Shown one piece after another: positions 13,575-24,808 of a DNA stretch of 64,000 nucleotides; position 1 is the first letter of the stretch; the number at the start of each line of letters is the position of its first letter. Position numbers and translations under genes: made by a program. The notes beneath the pieces were generated by a model, which saw only the letters and a program-made list of their open reading frames with translations, did no database searches and was not told where the DNA came from. The DNA comes from Adiantum capillus-veneris (Eukaryota; Streptophyta; Polypodiopsida; Polypodiales; Pteridaceae). Location of the stretch: NCBI GenBank assembly GCA_014529385.2, contig CM043962.1, positions 85,744,180 through 85,808,179 on the forward strand, in the 5' to 3' direction.

Positions 13575-14055
13575 TCAAGGTTCAGGATAACTGATGATCA
13601 AGCCGTAACGGAGTTCCGCCTTCAGTAATCCAAAGGTTTTGACTCGGTTCGCTGGGATCACGTTGGTGACCTTCTCCAAAAGCCAGTCGTTGATGGTTTG
13701 ATTGGAGTTGTCTGAAACAGTCTGGTCCAATCGTGTAGGCACTAAGTAGAATATCTCTATTACTCTCAACTCTTCTCCCCAACGTATCTTCTTCAAGTCG
13801 GTAGCCAGGCATCCTAGCTTCCGAGCGTTGATGTATTAAACCCCTCCTGGAAATGTCCAATCAAGTTCCCATCCTCTATCAATGCGAGTGGAGTGTGGCG
13901 TATCAGCCTTCAACAGTATCTCCATGACATCTCGCCTAAACTGGTAAACTGGGGATCTTCGAGCTTGCTCCTAAATAAGCTCAAACACTTGGAACTTCCG
14001 ATATTTGAGCACGGGGTCTTCCTGCAACACCAATGCAAGGAATTCAGATCAACTA
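13575..14055 (-). pseudogene. ORF0 copy 1, broken
   Basis: It is homologous to the open frames at 21532-22047 and 29335-29799. Two premature stops are visible, near 13832 (TAC to TAA) and near 13970 (TAT to TAG). The 3' end differs because of a ~125-bp deletion that joins the GCGGAACTCCG region to the downstream TTATCC segment. Confidence 0.65.
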
Positions 14056-14119
14056 CCTATATACTTTCAGTTCCTTTTAAATGTTCAAACGATACGACTT
14101 TATTTCCCAGTCTAACCTA

Positions 14120-14132
14120 GGCTCTGATACCA
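14120..14132 (-). promoter_or_regulatory. PBS, initiator tRNA-Met type (unit 1)
   Basis: The minus strand reads TGGTATCAGAGCC, the standard plant PBS for initiator tRNA-Met, two bases inside LTR b. Confidence 0.9.
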
Positions 14133-14807
14133 GGTGTGAGGTCCCCACCCCGCCGTTTCCAATGGCGGATCTGATGGTGAACCTGGTGGCCACTAGATCT
14201 ATTGCGGAAGCAAACAAAATGGTTCAGGGTTAGACTAGCGGACGATCTCTCATCACAACGTGAATCGAGTTCGAGCCTGCTAGCAAGGAGATCTAGCTCC
14301 ACCTCGCAGGGGAAGCGTACTTGAACTATCTAGCGATCCTAAGACCCACCTTCCAAGAGGAGAGAAACCTCGAGTGCCTTTTTCCCCATGTTTCAGAGGC
14401 ACGTACTCTCGAGAATTCCCCGCTCTAGGGGCAATGAGCATTACTAATATCGAATAAGCACTATGGGGACAGAGAGTTCCCGACCAATCGGGACCACCCA
14501 TCTCGTAGGCATTGGCAACCTGAGCCAAGCCCCCACTTTCCACCCCCACACTCACACTTCCTTGTGTGACCTAATTACTACCACAAAGGTTGTTCAACAT
14601 AAAGATTCCTTGTTTAATTCCGAATCACATTGTTCGTTAATACAGCCCTTCAACCAGTATTGCAAACAACACCAAGACAGAATTCTAGTAAAAATTCTAC
14701 TCAAACTTATTCATAAAAGTTCCAATGTTCTGGAGGTACAACATCCCCCCTCCAGCGAGAGTTCACTCCTCCCGTTGTCACCTAGCTGCCCATACAACTA
14801 GGTATGT

Positions 14808-14925
14808 CCACCGCATAGAAAGCACGTCATGGACACTCCCACCGCATAGAAAGCAAGACGTGGGTTCCCACCGCATAGAAAGCAAGTCGTGGGTATCCAC
14901 CGCATAGAAAGCAAGTCGTGGATTC
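14808..14925. repeat. Four-copy ~29-bp minisatellite in the D LTR
   Basis: Four units built on CACCGCATAGAAAGCA followed by a variant of AGTCGTGGGT. The same four-unit block recurs in LTR a (about 11808-11923), c (22822-22937) and d (30574-30690). Confidence 0.9.
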
Positions 14926-16174
14926 AAGAGCCCTTAACGAGGAACTCTGCCCCCTGTGATCAATAGGGGGGTCAGGACTCATTCAACATTGGAAATAAAA
15001 TGAACATGTCGAGCTAAATTTTCCCTAGCAGACATTCTTTCCTAATTGCAACCAGCATACCCATCAATCATTTCCTTCCTACTTTAGAACTTAATGTACA
15101 ATGAATTCAATGCCAAGGTTTCCGTCGGATTTCTCCAACATGTTTGGGGATATTTTCATTCCTAACTAAACGTGTGCAATGTTAAATTAAACAACTTGAA
15201 TGAAATTATGATCTACCTCTTCCATTTCTTCGTCGATGGCCCGTGAGATGGCCGGTATTTGTTCCTCCATGGGAGCTTTTCCCTTTCCGTTCACCTTGCT
15301 CGTTCCTTCCTCGTGGTCGTGGGCTCCACCAAAGCGAGTCCTCTTAACCGGGGCCATTTTAAACTCACTACTTTAAGTAATTAACTTGGGAAAAAGATCT
15401 AATGTCCGTAAGCATCATAACAAGCCAAATGATAGATTAGCAACATCAAACAATGCCTGCTACATGAGAGGTTTAGATTTTTCCATATAGCAATCATTAT
15501 GGATGACACATAATCCTATGGGAATCGGCTCTAAAGATAATTACTCGGCATACATGATTAAGAATAATAGGATTTCGCTAATGGAATTACCAAAGAGATG
15601 AATTAAGCACGATTAATCTCTTTCCTAGCAATTAGAGGGTGCAGAATCACCGCATGCATAGGTGTGAGAAAAACCACCTCTTAGAGACTTAATGACAGAT
15701 TAATCTTACCTTAATTATATCTTAATGCATAACAGAGATGGATCTAAATCAGCTACAATATTAATGCGTGATAGAAAGAGTGATTCTCATCAATCTACAC
15801 AATTACCAGCTTACCGATTAATTTCTATGCTACCTAGAGAGAGAAATTCTAATAATCGTGCACTAATCATTAATTAAGAGTGATGAATGGCTGATAATTC
15901 AGCTATGGGATGATGATTACATAATAGAATATGATTAAGGAGAATTTAGAGAGTGATTATAGAGAGATACGACTAGGAATAAGCATAATAGACGAGAAAT
16001 TTAGATGGTAATGAAAAGGATTTGCAGAAGCATTAATTAGACCGTGGTTACCATGATTAAGGGCTGATAATCCTCTCGATTCTCTAATCTAATCGAGCTT
16101 CTTGAGGCGAGAATTCGACAGCACCTCCCTCCTTGCTTCTCCTTCAAAAGGTGTGTGTTCCGGCAGCACCTTCC

Positions 16175-16178
<4 letters not shown>

Positions 16179-16259
<81 letters not shown>

Positions 16260-16260
16260 C

Positions 16261-16345
<85 letters not shown>

Positions 16346-16363
16346 TGTGTGTCTGTTTGTGTG
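16179..16363. repeat. (TG)n in LTR b
   Basis: Two TG blocks separated by AGCATA near 16259. The Cys-Val and His-Thr open frames across it are artefacts of the repeat. Confidence 0.97.
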
Positions 16364-16368
16364 CAGGC

Positions 16369-16380
16369 CTTTAAATAGGC
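16369..16380 (-). promoter_or_regulatory. TATA-like box of D LTRs
   Basis: The minus strand reads GCCTATTTAAAG. Equivalent sites lie at about 13299-13310, 24115-24126 and 32035-32046. A start 25-30 bp downstream would fall in or beside the (CA)n tract. Confidence 0.5.
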
Positions 16381-17031
16381 TCCTACAGGCTGAAAATCGA
16401 CCAGCCCTGCTATTAGCATCTGGAGGAGCACTCAGTTCACTGCATTGGCAAGTCTAGTTGCCTACTCACCAAGTGTCAGGTTGGCTAGTTTAACTGACTC
16501 TAAGACTTAGTTACTAGCTTGGAAACTCTCCCAGGACTCCCACAAAGCAAGAGGGCACCCCCTAGCTGCTAAAGCTGATCTGGAGTGGGCTGGAACCTGT
16601 TCCCACACAGTCCCGGACCCCCGGTACCTCCCTGGACAATTTTTAGGAAAATTGGTTCTAGGCTAAAACGGGTCATACGAGTCGGATTTTGATGCCAAAA
16701 ATTGCTATATCAAGCTCTAACTAATGCGTACTGGCCCGAGTACCTGACATATTTAGCAGCCCCCGGGGTCAGAAATGCATTTTTTTGAAATTCGGGGTAC
16801 GGGTGCAGTTTTTCGAGACGATCAAAACTGGACGGGCCGGGTGACCAAAAACTTACTATTTTTGGAATTTTTTTACAAAGATTATTTTAATTCACATTTC
16901 GGAGCTTTAAAACATTCTAAACATCGTGGCACTGACAGAATCTCGAAAACTGCTAAAAATAGTAACTTATTCCATTATATTCAGTTCATGGTACAAGGGT
17001 GCTCTTTTTTATCGGGGTCAGAGACCTTACA

Positions 17032-17042
17032 ACCTCCCCAAC
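17032..17042 (-). promoter_or_regulatory. Polypurine tract of unit 2
   Basis: The minus strand reads GTTGGGGAGGT directly before the LTR start TGTAAGG. The same tract is at 24779-24789 in unit 3. Confidence 0.75.
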
Positions 17043-17061
17043 GTGAAAAATTGAGATGTCC

Positions 17062-20000
17062 TCATCTCAAGAATGTGCTTGGGTAATCCTTTATAAGCCT
17101 TGGTTCGTCCTCCCAAGTTACATCTTCTTCAAGGTAATCCTTCCACTTTACCAGATGCTCCGTGATAGTTCTGTTGCGTAACTTCCTTTCCCTTGTTTCC
17201 AATACGTAGTCAGGTTGGAGCTCGAGAACTCCTTGTGCTGGCATGACTATCTGATCTGAGTCCAAGAATTGCTCAGGGTTAGGAATATAGGGTTTGAGTA
17301 AGCTGACGTGGAATACATCATGAACCTTCAAGTTTGCAGGTAACTTTAGCTTGTAGGATTGGTCACTCACAACCTTAACGATCTCGAATGGTCCACAATA
17401 CCTTGGGTTTAGCTTCTTATATCTGCCTAGAGATAAGTTGCTCTTCTTTGGTTGGACTCGCAGAAAAACCTTATCTCCTTCTTTGGAAGTTCTTTCCGAA
17501 CGGTTCTTATCTGCATAGTGCTTCTGTCTATCCTGAGTGGCCTGAATGTCCTGGCGAATAGCCCTAGTCTGTGCTTCCATATCCTCTAACATCTTTCTAG
17601 AGGCTTCTACCCTGATGGTTGGATCTGAAAAGTTCAGTGGTGCTAAACAGTCTTGTCCATAAAGAGCTTTGAAAGGTGACATTCCAATGCTTCTGTGTTC
17701 GGAAGAGTTGTAAGCATACTCCACCAAAGGTAGATATTGTAACCACTTCTTTGCCTCTTGCGAACAATAGGCTCTGAGAATGTCCTCGATGACTTGATTA
17801 ACTCTCTCAGTTTGCCCATCTGTCTATGGATGATTTATTGTACTAAAGGCTAATTGTGACCCAATAGATTGGAAAAGAGAAGTCCAAAATTTTGATGTAA
17901 ACTTGGCATCTCTATCGCTGATGATACGCTTGGGTAGACCATGTAACCTAAAAATCTCCTTGATGAATACCCGACTAACATCTGAAGCAGTAAAGGTTGT
18001 CTTTACGGGTATTAGATGAGCCACTTTTGTGAGCATATCAACAACCACGAAAACAGAGTCATAACCTCCTGTAGAAGGTAATCCTTTAACAAAATCCATA
18101 CTGATGCATTCCCATTTCATCTGGGGTATGTCAAGAGGTTGAAGTTGCCCTGGTAACTTGATTCTTTCGGCCTTTATCCGTTGACAAGAAAGACATTGCC
18201 TCACATAGCGAAGTATGTCTCCTTTCATCCCAGACCAAAAATAACTCCTCCTGACAGCATGAAGAGTCTTAGCATAGCCTGGATGTCCGGATGTAGGGCT
18301 ATCATGTGCTTCATACAGAATAGTCTTCTTTAGAGCTGGGTCTTTGGGTACACAGAGTCTATGTCTGTAGTAAAGACATCCTCCCATAAGAGAGTAATCT
18401 TTAGCTTCAAGCATCTTATTCTGCTGGACTAGAGATACTATACGTTGGTACTCTGGATCTACCAAAGATGCTTCTTTGATTCTATCCCAGATAGGGTTAT
18501 TTGGAATAGAGATAGCTCCGAGAAAGGATTTTTGGCTAAGACCATCTGCAACTGCATTTTCCTTTCCTGGTCTATACTTTATGTCAAGATCATATTCCTG
18601 TAACAGCTCTATCCATCGTCGTTGTCGCATATTGAGAATAGGTTGAGTAAAAATCCATTTTAAGCTCTTGTGGTCTGTAACCAGTTGAAACTTGCACCCA
18701 AGAAGATAATGTCTTTATAACTTCAACGCATGAATAACTGCTAAAAGTTCCAAATCATGAGTAGGATAATTCTTCTCATGATCTCTCAACTTTCGCGAAG
18801 TATACGCCACTGGTCTTCCTTCTTGAGTAAGAACTCCGCCTAGAGCAAATTTGCTAGCGTCGGTCGCTACTTCAAATTCCTTGCTGAAATTTGGAAGCTT
18901 TAAAATAGGAGCCGAGACCAAGAACTCTTTTAGCTTAGCAAAGCTAGACTCGTGCTCGGTCTTCCATTCAATCCTCATTCCTTTCTTCAGGAGTTCCGTC
19001 AAAGGTGCAGCAATACGTGCATAGTCCTTGACAAAAATCCTGTACCATCCCGTTATTCCAAGAAATCCCCTTACTTCGCTGACGGTGGATGGTTGAGGCC
19101 AATCAACGATGTCCTTGACCTTGTCTGGGTCCACTGAAATCCCCTCAGCTGATATGACAAATCCAAGATAGTTGACTTTTGGTGAGCAAAAAGTGCACTT
19201 GCTCTCTTTAGCGTAAAGTTGGTGTTTTCGGAGAAGATCAAGTACTTTGCGAACATGTTCTTCGTGATCTGCCTCGTTCTTAGAGTAGATCAGAATGTCA
19301 TCAAAGAAAACCAAGACAAAATCATCCAGGTAAGGTCTGAAAATATCATGCATAAGTCGATTGAAGCTTGCAGGAGTGTTTGTTAGACCAAAAGACATTA
19401 CTGTGAACTCGTAGTGCCCATACCTAGTATTGAAAGCTGTCTTTGGAATATCTGATTCCTTGATCCTGATTTGGCAATATCCAGACCTTAGATCAATCTT
19501 TGTAACTATTTTGGCGCCGTGGAGCGTGTCCAGGAGTTCATCAATCCTTGGAATTGGATACTTGTTCTTGACAGTTACCTGGTTCAGTCCCCGGTAGTCT
19601 ATGCATAGCCTTAAGGTCCCGTCCTTCTTTTTCTAAAAAAGAACTAGCGCACCCCAAGGAGAAGTACTGGGTCGAAGGAATCCTTGCTCAATGAGTTGCC
19701 TAAGTTGTTCTTTGAGTTCGATGGCCTCTGGAAGTGACATTTTATAGGGTCTTTTTGAGATAGGTTCACATCCAGGAATAGTCTCAATCTCATGATCTAC
19801 CTCTCTGTGTGGTGGAAGATTCGTAAGGTCTTCTGGGAACACATCGTCATATTCCCTCAACCAGTTTGGTCGAAGTGAGGTATCTGATTGGTCCACCTTG
19901 TTGAGTTTAACCGCATATATTTGCTGACCCTTCCTTAGTCCCTTCAAAAGTCTGATGGCCTTAACTAGAGTAGCCTTAGGTCTCCCATTTTCCCCCTGGA

Positions 20001-20457
20001 TTAAGGCTTCATTACCCAAGTTATCTGTAAAAGTAAAGTTCCCTTGTGCACAATGTATGTGGGCCCTATTTTGCTTTAGCCAGTCCATCCCTAGTATCCC
20101 ATCAAAGAATCCTAAGGGTAGGGTTCGAAATTGGGAAGAAGTTGGGTGTCCCCCTAAATCAAAGTCAATTTTGCCTGCAGAGTGTTGAGATACTACCTCC
20201 TTGCCGTTTGCTAACTCTACAACTAGCTTGCTTGTTGGATACTTATCTAGCTTTAGCTTCCTCATGCATCGGGGTGAAATAAATGAAAGAGTACTACCAC
20301 AATCTATAAGAAAGTTAACTTGTTCACCTCTGAGAGATCCTGGCATATGAATGACTGCGTATTGCTCGCAACCATTGGGATTGTCAATTGCAGCATGTAG
20401 GATTGCTCTCTCCACCGCTTCGTCACCCACAGTTGGTTGTACTACTGCGGCGTTCAC
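17062..20457 (-). pseudogene. pol: Chromovirus pol, unit 2 (PR-RT-RH-INT-chromodomain)
   Basis: One reading frame with three stops at 19633 (after ALVLF), 18715 (TGG to TAA before RHYLLG) and 17824 (CAG to TAG in HPQTDGQT). Protease has the active site LIDCGST, with Cys where DSG or DTG is usual. RT has [18 protein letters not shown] and the catalytic [10 protein letters not shown]. RNase H has [14 protein letters not shown] and the [11 protein letters not shown] region. Integrase has an HHCC-type region (HDSPTSGHPG...CLSCQ), SMDFVKGLP and SDRDAKF, and the glutamate lies just after the stop. A chromodomain (EHLVKWKDYLEEDVTWEDEP) ends the protein. Order and domain make it a chromovirus. Confidence 0.92.
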
Positions 20458-20489
20458 TCTGGCGGTAGCTCCACGCCCTCACCCTCTGT

Positions 20490-21316
20490 TCATCCTTCCT
20501 CGTCCTCCCTTCCATTAGTTTGGCCACGCCCACGGGTATTCAAGGGTATGGCATTGGCGTTGGTTGCCTGAATGTTCCTGGGGCAATTGGATCTGTAATG
20601 TCCATGCTCGCCGCAACCATAGCATCGAACATCGGGGAACTCCATGGTTGTGGTGGTAGCCACAATAGGGCGTTGGTTATACGCTTGGTTGGCTGCTCTG
20701 TTATCCCAAGCAGTGGTCCTTGCCCTCTTTGCCCAATGATTCCTTCTGTTCTGATTAGCCTTTTGTACTTCGAGAGCTAGAGGTTTGGCCCTTAACAAGG
20801 CATCCTGTAGCGTCGTCGGTTTGAGAGCTTCCAGCCGAGTATTCAAGGGATGGATTAGTCCTTGACTGAACCTTGCCACTTGTTGTTCCAAGGTCATCTT
20901 AGGAGCATATCTCCGAAGAGTGACAAACTTTGCATAGTATTCTTCGACAGATGAATTCAGCTGCCGAAGTGAAAAGAATTCATTCATCTTCAAGGTTCTA
21001 TAGGCAGGCGGTAAATAACGTCCCATTATTGCAGCTTTGATGTCTTCCCAGGACTGGGAAGATCCCTTAATATCCATGTACCTGCAATGTTGCTTCCACC
21101 ATATCTTGGCATTGCCAGTCAAGCAGAACATCGCAAGCATGGTCTGATTTACGGGTTGGGTCCCCGCAGCTTCAAAGTAGTCGTCCATGGCTTCCATCCA
21201 TACTTCTGCATCTCTCTCCACATTTGCCCCCTCGCCCTTAAATATCGGATGTTGGGCTTGCTTAAGGAGGAGCTTCTTCTCTTGCGCTGTCGAGTACAGA
21301 GCAACAAGCGGTGCCT
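20490..21316 (-). pseudogene. gag: Chromovirus gag, unit 2
   Basis: Gag is open from about 21316 and has no ATG at its start (a TAG precedes it). Capsid features include AKIWWKQHCRYMD and a segment with YYAKFVTLRRYAPKM. A CCHC zinc knuckle, CYGCGEHGHYRSNC, binds nucleic acid in this family. An Arg/Gly-rich tail follows. The frame ends early at 20490 through an indel in the GR-rich tail; a CGA-to-TGA change follows in the neighbouring frame. In the related unit 3 copy the same join is also broken, differently, so the parent probably had gag and pol in one frame. Confidence 0.85.
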
Positions 21317-21531
21317 ACATGGGTTATACGAATTCTTGATACATTACTGGGATTTCAAAATAGACACGAGACTTTAAATAAAATTCAAGATTCTACTTTA
21401 TCAAGAGACAGAGATTCAGAGACAAAAAGCACTTTATTGATGAAAATTTATTACAATTGAAACCCCTCAAGGTTTAGGATAACTGATGATCAGCTTATTA
21501 CATGGCTTTATGGATTGCGTATAAAATACGC

Positions 21532-22047
21532 CTAGGAGATGGTATTCACGTGATGCACTACTTCATTCGTGTAATAGTTTCTATACTCATTCTTGAGTGG
21601 ATAATAAACTAGGATATCAAGCCGGAGTTCCGCCTTCAGTAATCCAAAGGTTTTGACTCGGTTCGCTGGGATCACGTTGGTGACCTTCTCCAAAAGCCAG
21701 TCGTTGATGGTTTGATTGGAGTTGTCTGAAACAGTTTGGTCCAATCGTGTAGGCACTAAGTAGAATATCTCTATTACTCTCAACTCTTCTCTCCAAAGTA
21801 TCTTCTTCAAGTCGGTAGCCAGGCATCCTAGCTTCCGAGCGTTGATGTAGTAAACCCCTCCTGGAAATGTCCAATCAAGTTCCCATCCTCTATCAATGCG
21901 AGTGGAGTGTGGCGTATAAGCCTTCAACAATATCTCCATGACATCTCGCTTAAACTGGTAAACTGGGGATCTTCGAGCTTGCTCATAAATAAGCTTAAAC
22001 ACTTCGAACTTCCCATATTCGAGCATGGGGTCTTCCTGCAACACCAA
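21532..22047 (-). CDS. ORF0: unrecognised open frame between PBS and gag
   Basis: About 170 codons are open in the leader, where chromoviruses normally have none. The product is not recognised; it has a mixed, globular-looking composition (GWELDWTFPGGVYYINARKL, later VIEIFYLVPTRLDQTVSD) with no membrane segment or zinc motif. The frame has no ATG before a stop about 15 bp upstream of the stated start, which is TTG; a TTGCAG/GAAGACC context there could be a 3' splice site. Two AATAAA motifs lie downstream on the same strand near 21435-21455. It could be a captured host exon, an N-terminal Gag extension joined by splicing, or chance. The coding status is unproven. Confidence 0.45.
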   Translation of the reverse strand: MVLQEDPMLEYGKFEVFKLIYEQARRSPVYQFKRDVMEILLKAYTPHSTRIDRGWELDWTFPGGVYYINARKLGCLATDLKKILWREELRVIEIFYLVPTRLDQTVSDNSNQTINDWLLEKVTNVIPANRVKTFGLLKAELRLDILVYYPLKNEYRNYYTNEVVHHVNTIS

Positions 22048-22133
22048 TGCAAGGAATTCGGATCAACTACCTATATGCTTTCAGTTCCTTTTAAATGTTC
22101 AAACAATACGACTTTATTTCCCAGTCTAACCTA

Positions 22134-22146
22134 GGCTCTGATACCA
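22134..22146 (-). promoter_or_regulatory. PBS, initiator tRNA-Met type (unit 2)
   Basis: TGGTATCAGAGCC on the minus strand, two bases from LTR c. Confidence 0.9.
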
Positions 22147-22148
22147 GG

Positions 22149-23961
22149 TGTGAGGTCCCCACCCTGCCGTTTCCAATGGCGGATCTGATGGTGAACCTGG
22201 TGGCCACTAGATCTATTACGGAAGCAAACAAAATGGTTCAGGGTTCGACTAGCGGACGATCTCTCATCACAAAGTGAATCGAGTTCGAACCTGCTAGCAG
22301 GGAGATCTAGCTCCACCTCGCAGGGGAAGCGTACATGAACTATCTAGCGATCCTAAGACCCACCTTCCAAGAGGAGAGAGACCTCGAGTGCCTTTTTCCC
22401 CATGTTTCAGAGGCACGTACTCTCGAGAATTCCCCGCTCTAGGGGCAATGAGCATTACTAATATCGAATAAGCACTATGGGGACAGAGAGTTCCCGACCA
22501 ATCGGGACCACCCATCTCGTAGGCATTGGCAACCTGAGCCAAGCCCCCACTTTCCACCCCCGCACTCACACTTCCTTGTGTGACCTAATTACTACCACAA
22601 AGGTTGTTCAACATAAAGATTCCTTGTTTAATTCCGAATCACATTGTTCGTTAATACAGCCCTTCAACCAGTATTGCAAACAACACCAAGACAGAATTCT
22701 AGTAAAAATTCTACTCAAACTTATTCATAAAAGTTCCAATGTTCTAGAGGTACAACATCCCCCCTCCAGCGAGAGTTCACTCCTCCCGTTGTCACCTAGC
22801 TGCCCATACAACTAGGTATGTCCACCGCATAGAAAGCACGTCATGGACACTCCCACCGCATAGAAAGCAAGACGTGGGTTCCCACCGCATAGAAAGCAAG
22901 TCGTGGGTATCCACCGCATAGAAAGCAAGTCGTGGATTCAAGAGCCCTTAACGAGGAACTCTGCCCCCTGTGATCAGTAGGGGGGTCAGGACTGATTCAA
23001 CATTGGAAATAAAATGAACATGTCGAGCTAAATTTTCCCTAGCAGACATTCTTTCCTAATTGCAACCAGCATACCCATCAATCATTTCCTTCCTACTTTA
23101 GAACTTAATGTACAATGAATTCAATGCCGAGGTTTCCGTCGGATTTCTCCAACATGTTTGGGGATATTTTCATTCTAACTAAACCTGTGCAATGTTAAAT
23201 TAAACAACTTGAATGAAATTATGATCTACCTCTTCCATTTCTTCGTCGATGGCCCGTGAGATGGCCGGTATTTGTTCCTCCATGGGAGCTTTTCCCTTTC
23301 CGTTCACCTTGCTCGTTCCTTCCTCGTGGTCGTGGGCTCCACCAAAGCGAGTCCTCTTAACCGGGGCCATTTTAAACTCACTACTTGAAGTAATTTACTT
23401 GGGAAAAAGAGCTAATGTCCGTAAGCGTCATAACAAGCCAAATGATAGATTAGCAACATCAAACAATGCCTGCTACATGAGAGGTTTAGATTTTTCCATA
23501 TAGCAATCATTATGCATAACAGAGATGGATCTAAATCAGCTACAATATTAATGCGTGATAGAAAGAGTGATTCTCATCAATCTACACAATTACCAGCTTA
23601 CCGATTAATTTCTATGCTACCTAGAGAGAGAAATTCTAATAATCGTGCACTAATCATTAATTAAGAGTGATGAATGGCTGATAATTCAGCTATGGGATGA
23701 TGATTACATAATAGAATATGATTAAGGAGAATTTAGAGAGTGATTATAGAGAATTACCACTAGGCATAAGCATAATAGACGAGAAATTTAGATGGTAATG
23801 AAAAGGATTTGCAGAAGCATTAATTAGACCGTGGTTACCGTGATTAAGGGCTGATAATCCTCTCGATTCTCTAATCTAATCGAGCTTCTTGAGGCGAGAA
23901 TTCGACAGCACCTCCCTCCTTGCTTCTCCTTCAAAAGGTGTGTGTTCCGGCAGCACCTTCC

Positions 23962-24054
<93 letters not shown>

Positions 24055-24055
24055 C

Positions 24056-24100
<45 letters not shown>

Positions 24101-24778
24101 TATGTGTGTGCAGGCCTTTAAATAGGCTCCTACAGGCTAAAAATCGACCAGCCCTGCTATTAGCATCTGGAGGAGCACTCAGTTCACTGCATTGGCAAGT
24201 CTAGTTGCCTACTCACCAAGTGTCAGGTTGGCTAGTTTAACTGACTCTAAGACTTAGTTACTAGCTTGGAAACTCTCCCAGGAATCCCACAAAGCAAGAG
24301 GGCACCCCCTAGCTGCTAAAGCTGATCTGGAGTGGGTTGGAACCTGTTCCCACTTTGTCCCGGGCCCCCGGTACCTCCCCGGACAATTTTTAGGAAAATT
24401 GGTTCTAGGCTAAAACCGGTCATACCAGTCGGATTTTGATGCCAAAAATTGCTATATCAAGCTCTAACTAAGGCGTACTGGCCCGAGTACCTGCCATATT
24501 TAGCAGCCCCCAGGGTCAGAAATGCATTTTTTTGAAATTCGGGGTACGGGTGCAGTTTTTCGAGACGATCAAAACTGAACCGGTCGGGTGACCAAAAACT
24601 TACTATTTTTGGAATTTTTTTACAAAAATTATTTTAATTCACATTTCGGAGCTTTAAAACATTCTAAACATCATGGCACTGACAGAATCTGGAAAACTGC
24701 TAAAAATAGTAACTTATTCCATTATATTCAGTTCATGGTACAAGGGTGCTCTTTTTTATCGGGGTCAGAGACCTTACA
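22149..24778 (-). repeat. LTR c of array D, 226 bp internal deletion
   Basis: Complete ends. Relative to LTR b it lacks the stretch equivalent to about 15502-15727; the junction is at an ATG shared by both sides (about 23512-23514), a microhomology deletion. Confidence 0.9.
23966..24111. repeat. (TG)n in LTR c
   Basis: Same tract as in LTR b with the same AGCATA interruption, near 24053. The second block is shorter. Confidence 0.97.
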
Positions 24779-24808
24779 ACCTCCCCAACGTGAAAAATTG
24801 AGATGTCC

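Larger units (their letters stand above)
13350..14134 (-). mobile_element. Internal region 1 of array D, deletion remnant
   Basis: Only the first part of the internal region survives: PBS, ORF0 and the first codons of gag (equivalent to about 21240-21316). At 13349/13350 it is joined to LTR sequence with at most one shared base. About 4.8 kb (rest of gag, all of pol, U3 side of the LTR) is gone. Confidence 0.85.
14135..17031 (-). repeat. LTR b of array D, 2.9 kb
   Basis: Complete, from TGTGAGG (14135) to CCTTACA (17031). It contains four ~29-bp repeats (about 14808-14925), a (TG)n tract (16179-16363) and a TATA-like box (16369-16380). It is flanked by a PBS on the left and a polypurine tract on the right, as expected between two minus-strand internal regions. 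Confidence 0.9.
17032..22148 (-). mobile_element. Internal region 2 of array D
   Basis: It runs from PBS (22134-22146) through ORF0, gag, protease, RT, RNase H and integrase with chromodomain to the polypurine tract (17032-17042). It is nearly full length. Coding is broken by three stops in pol and a frameshift plus stop at the gag/protease join. Confidence 0.9.

Noticed and set aside
14808-14925. CRISPR-like array of ~29-bp repeats
   Set aside because: The units are contiguous, without unique spacers, and sit in an LTR of a plant retrotransposon. It is a minisatellite.
18952-19256. Short frames overlapping the D pol genes on either strand (also 19955-20282, 26699-27003, 27699-28532)
   Set aside because: Shadows of the pol and gag frames; they recur at the same place in both units because the units are copies of each other.
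22477-22815. 112-codon plus-strand frame repeated in LTRs b, c and d (14463, 22477, 30229)
   Set aside because: It lies in the U5 side of the LTR, antisense to the element, is broken in LTR a, and resembles no protein. Its recurrence reflects LTR duplication.
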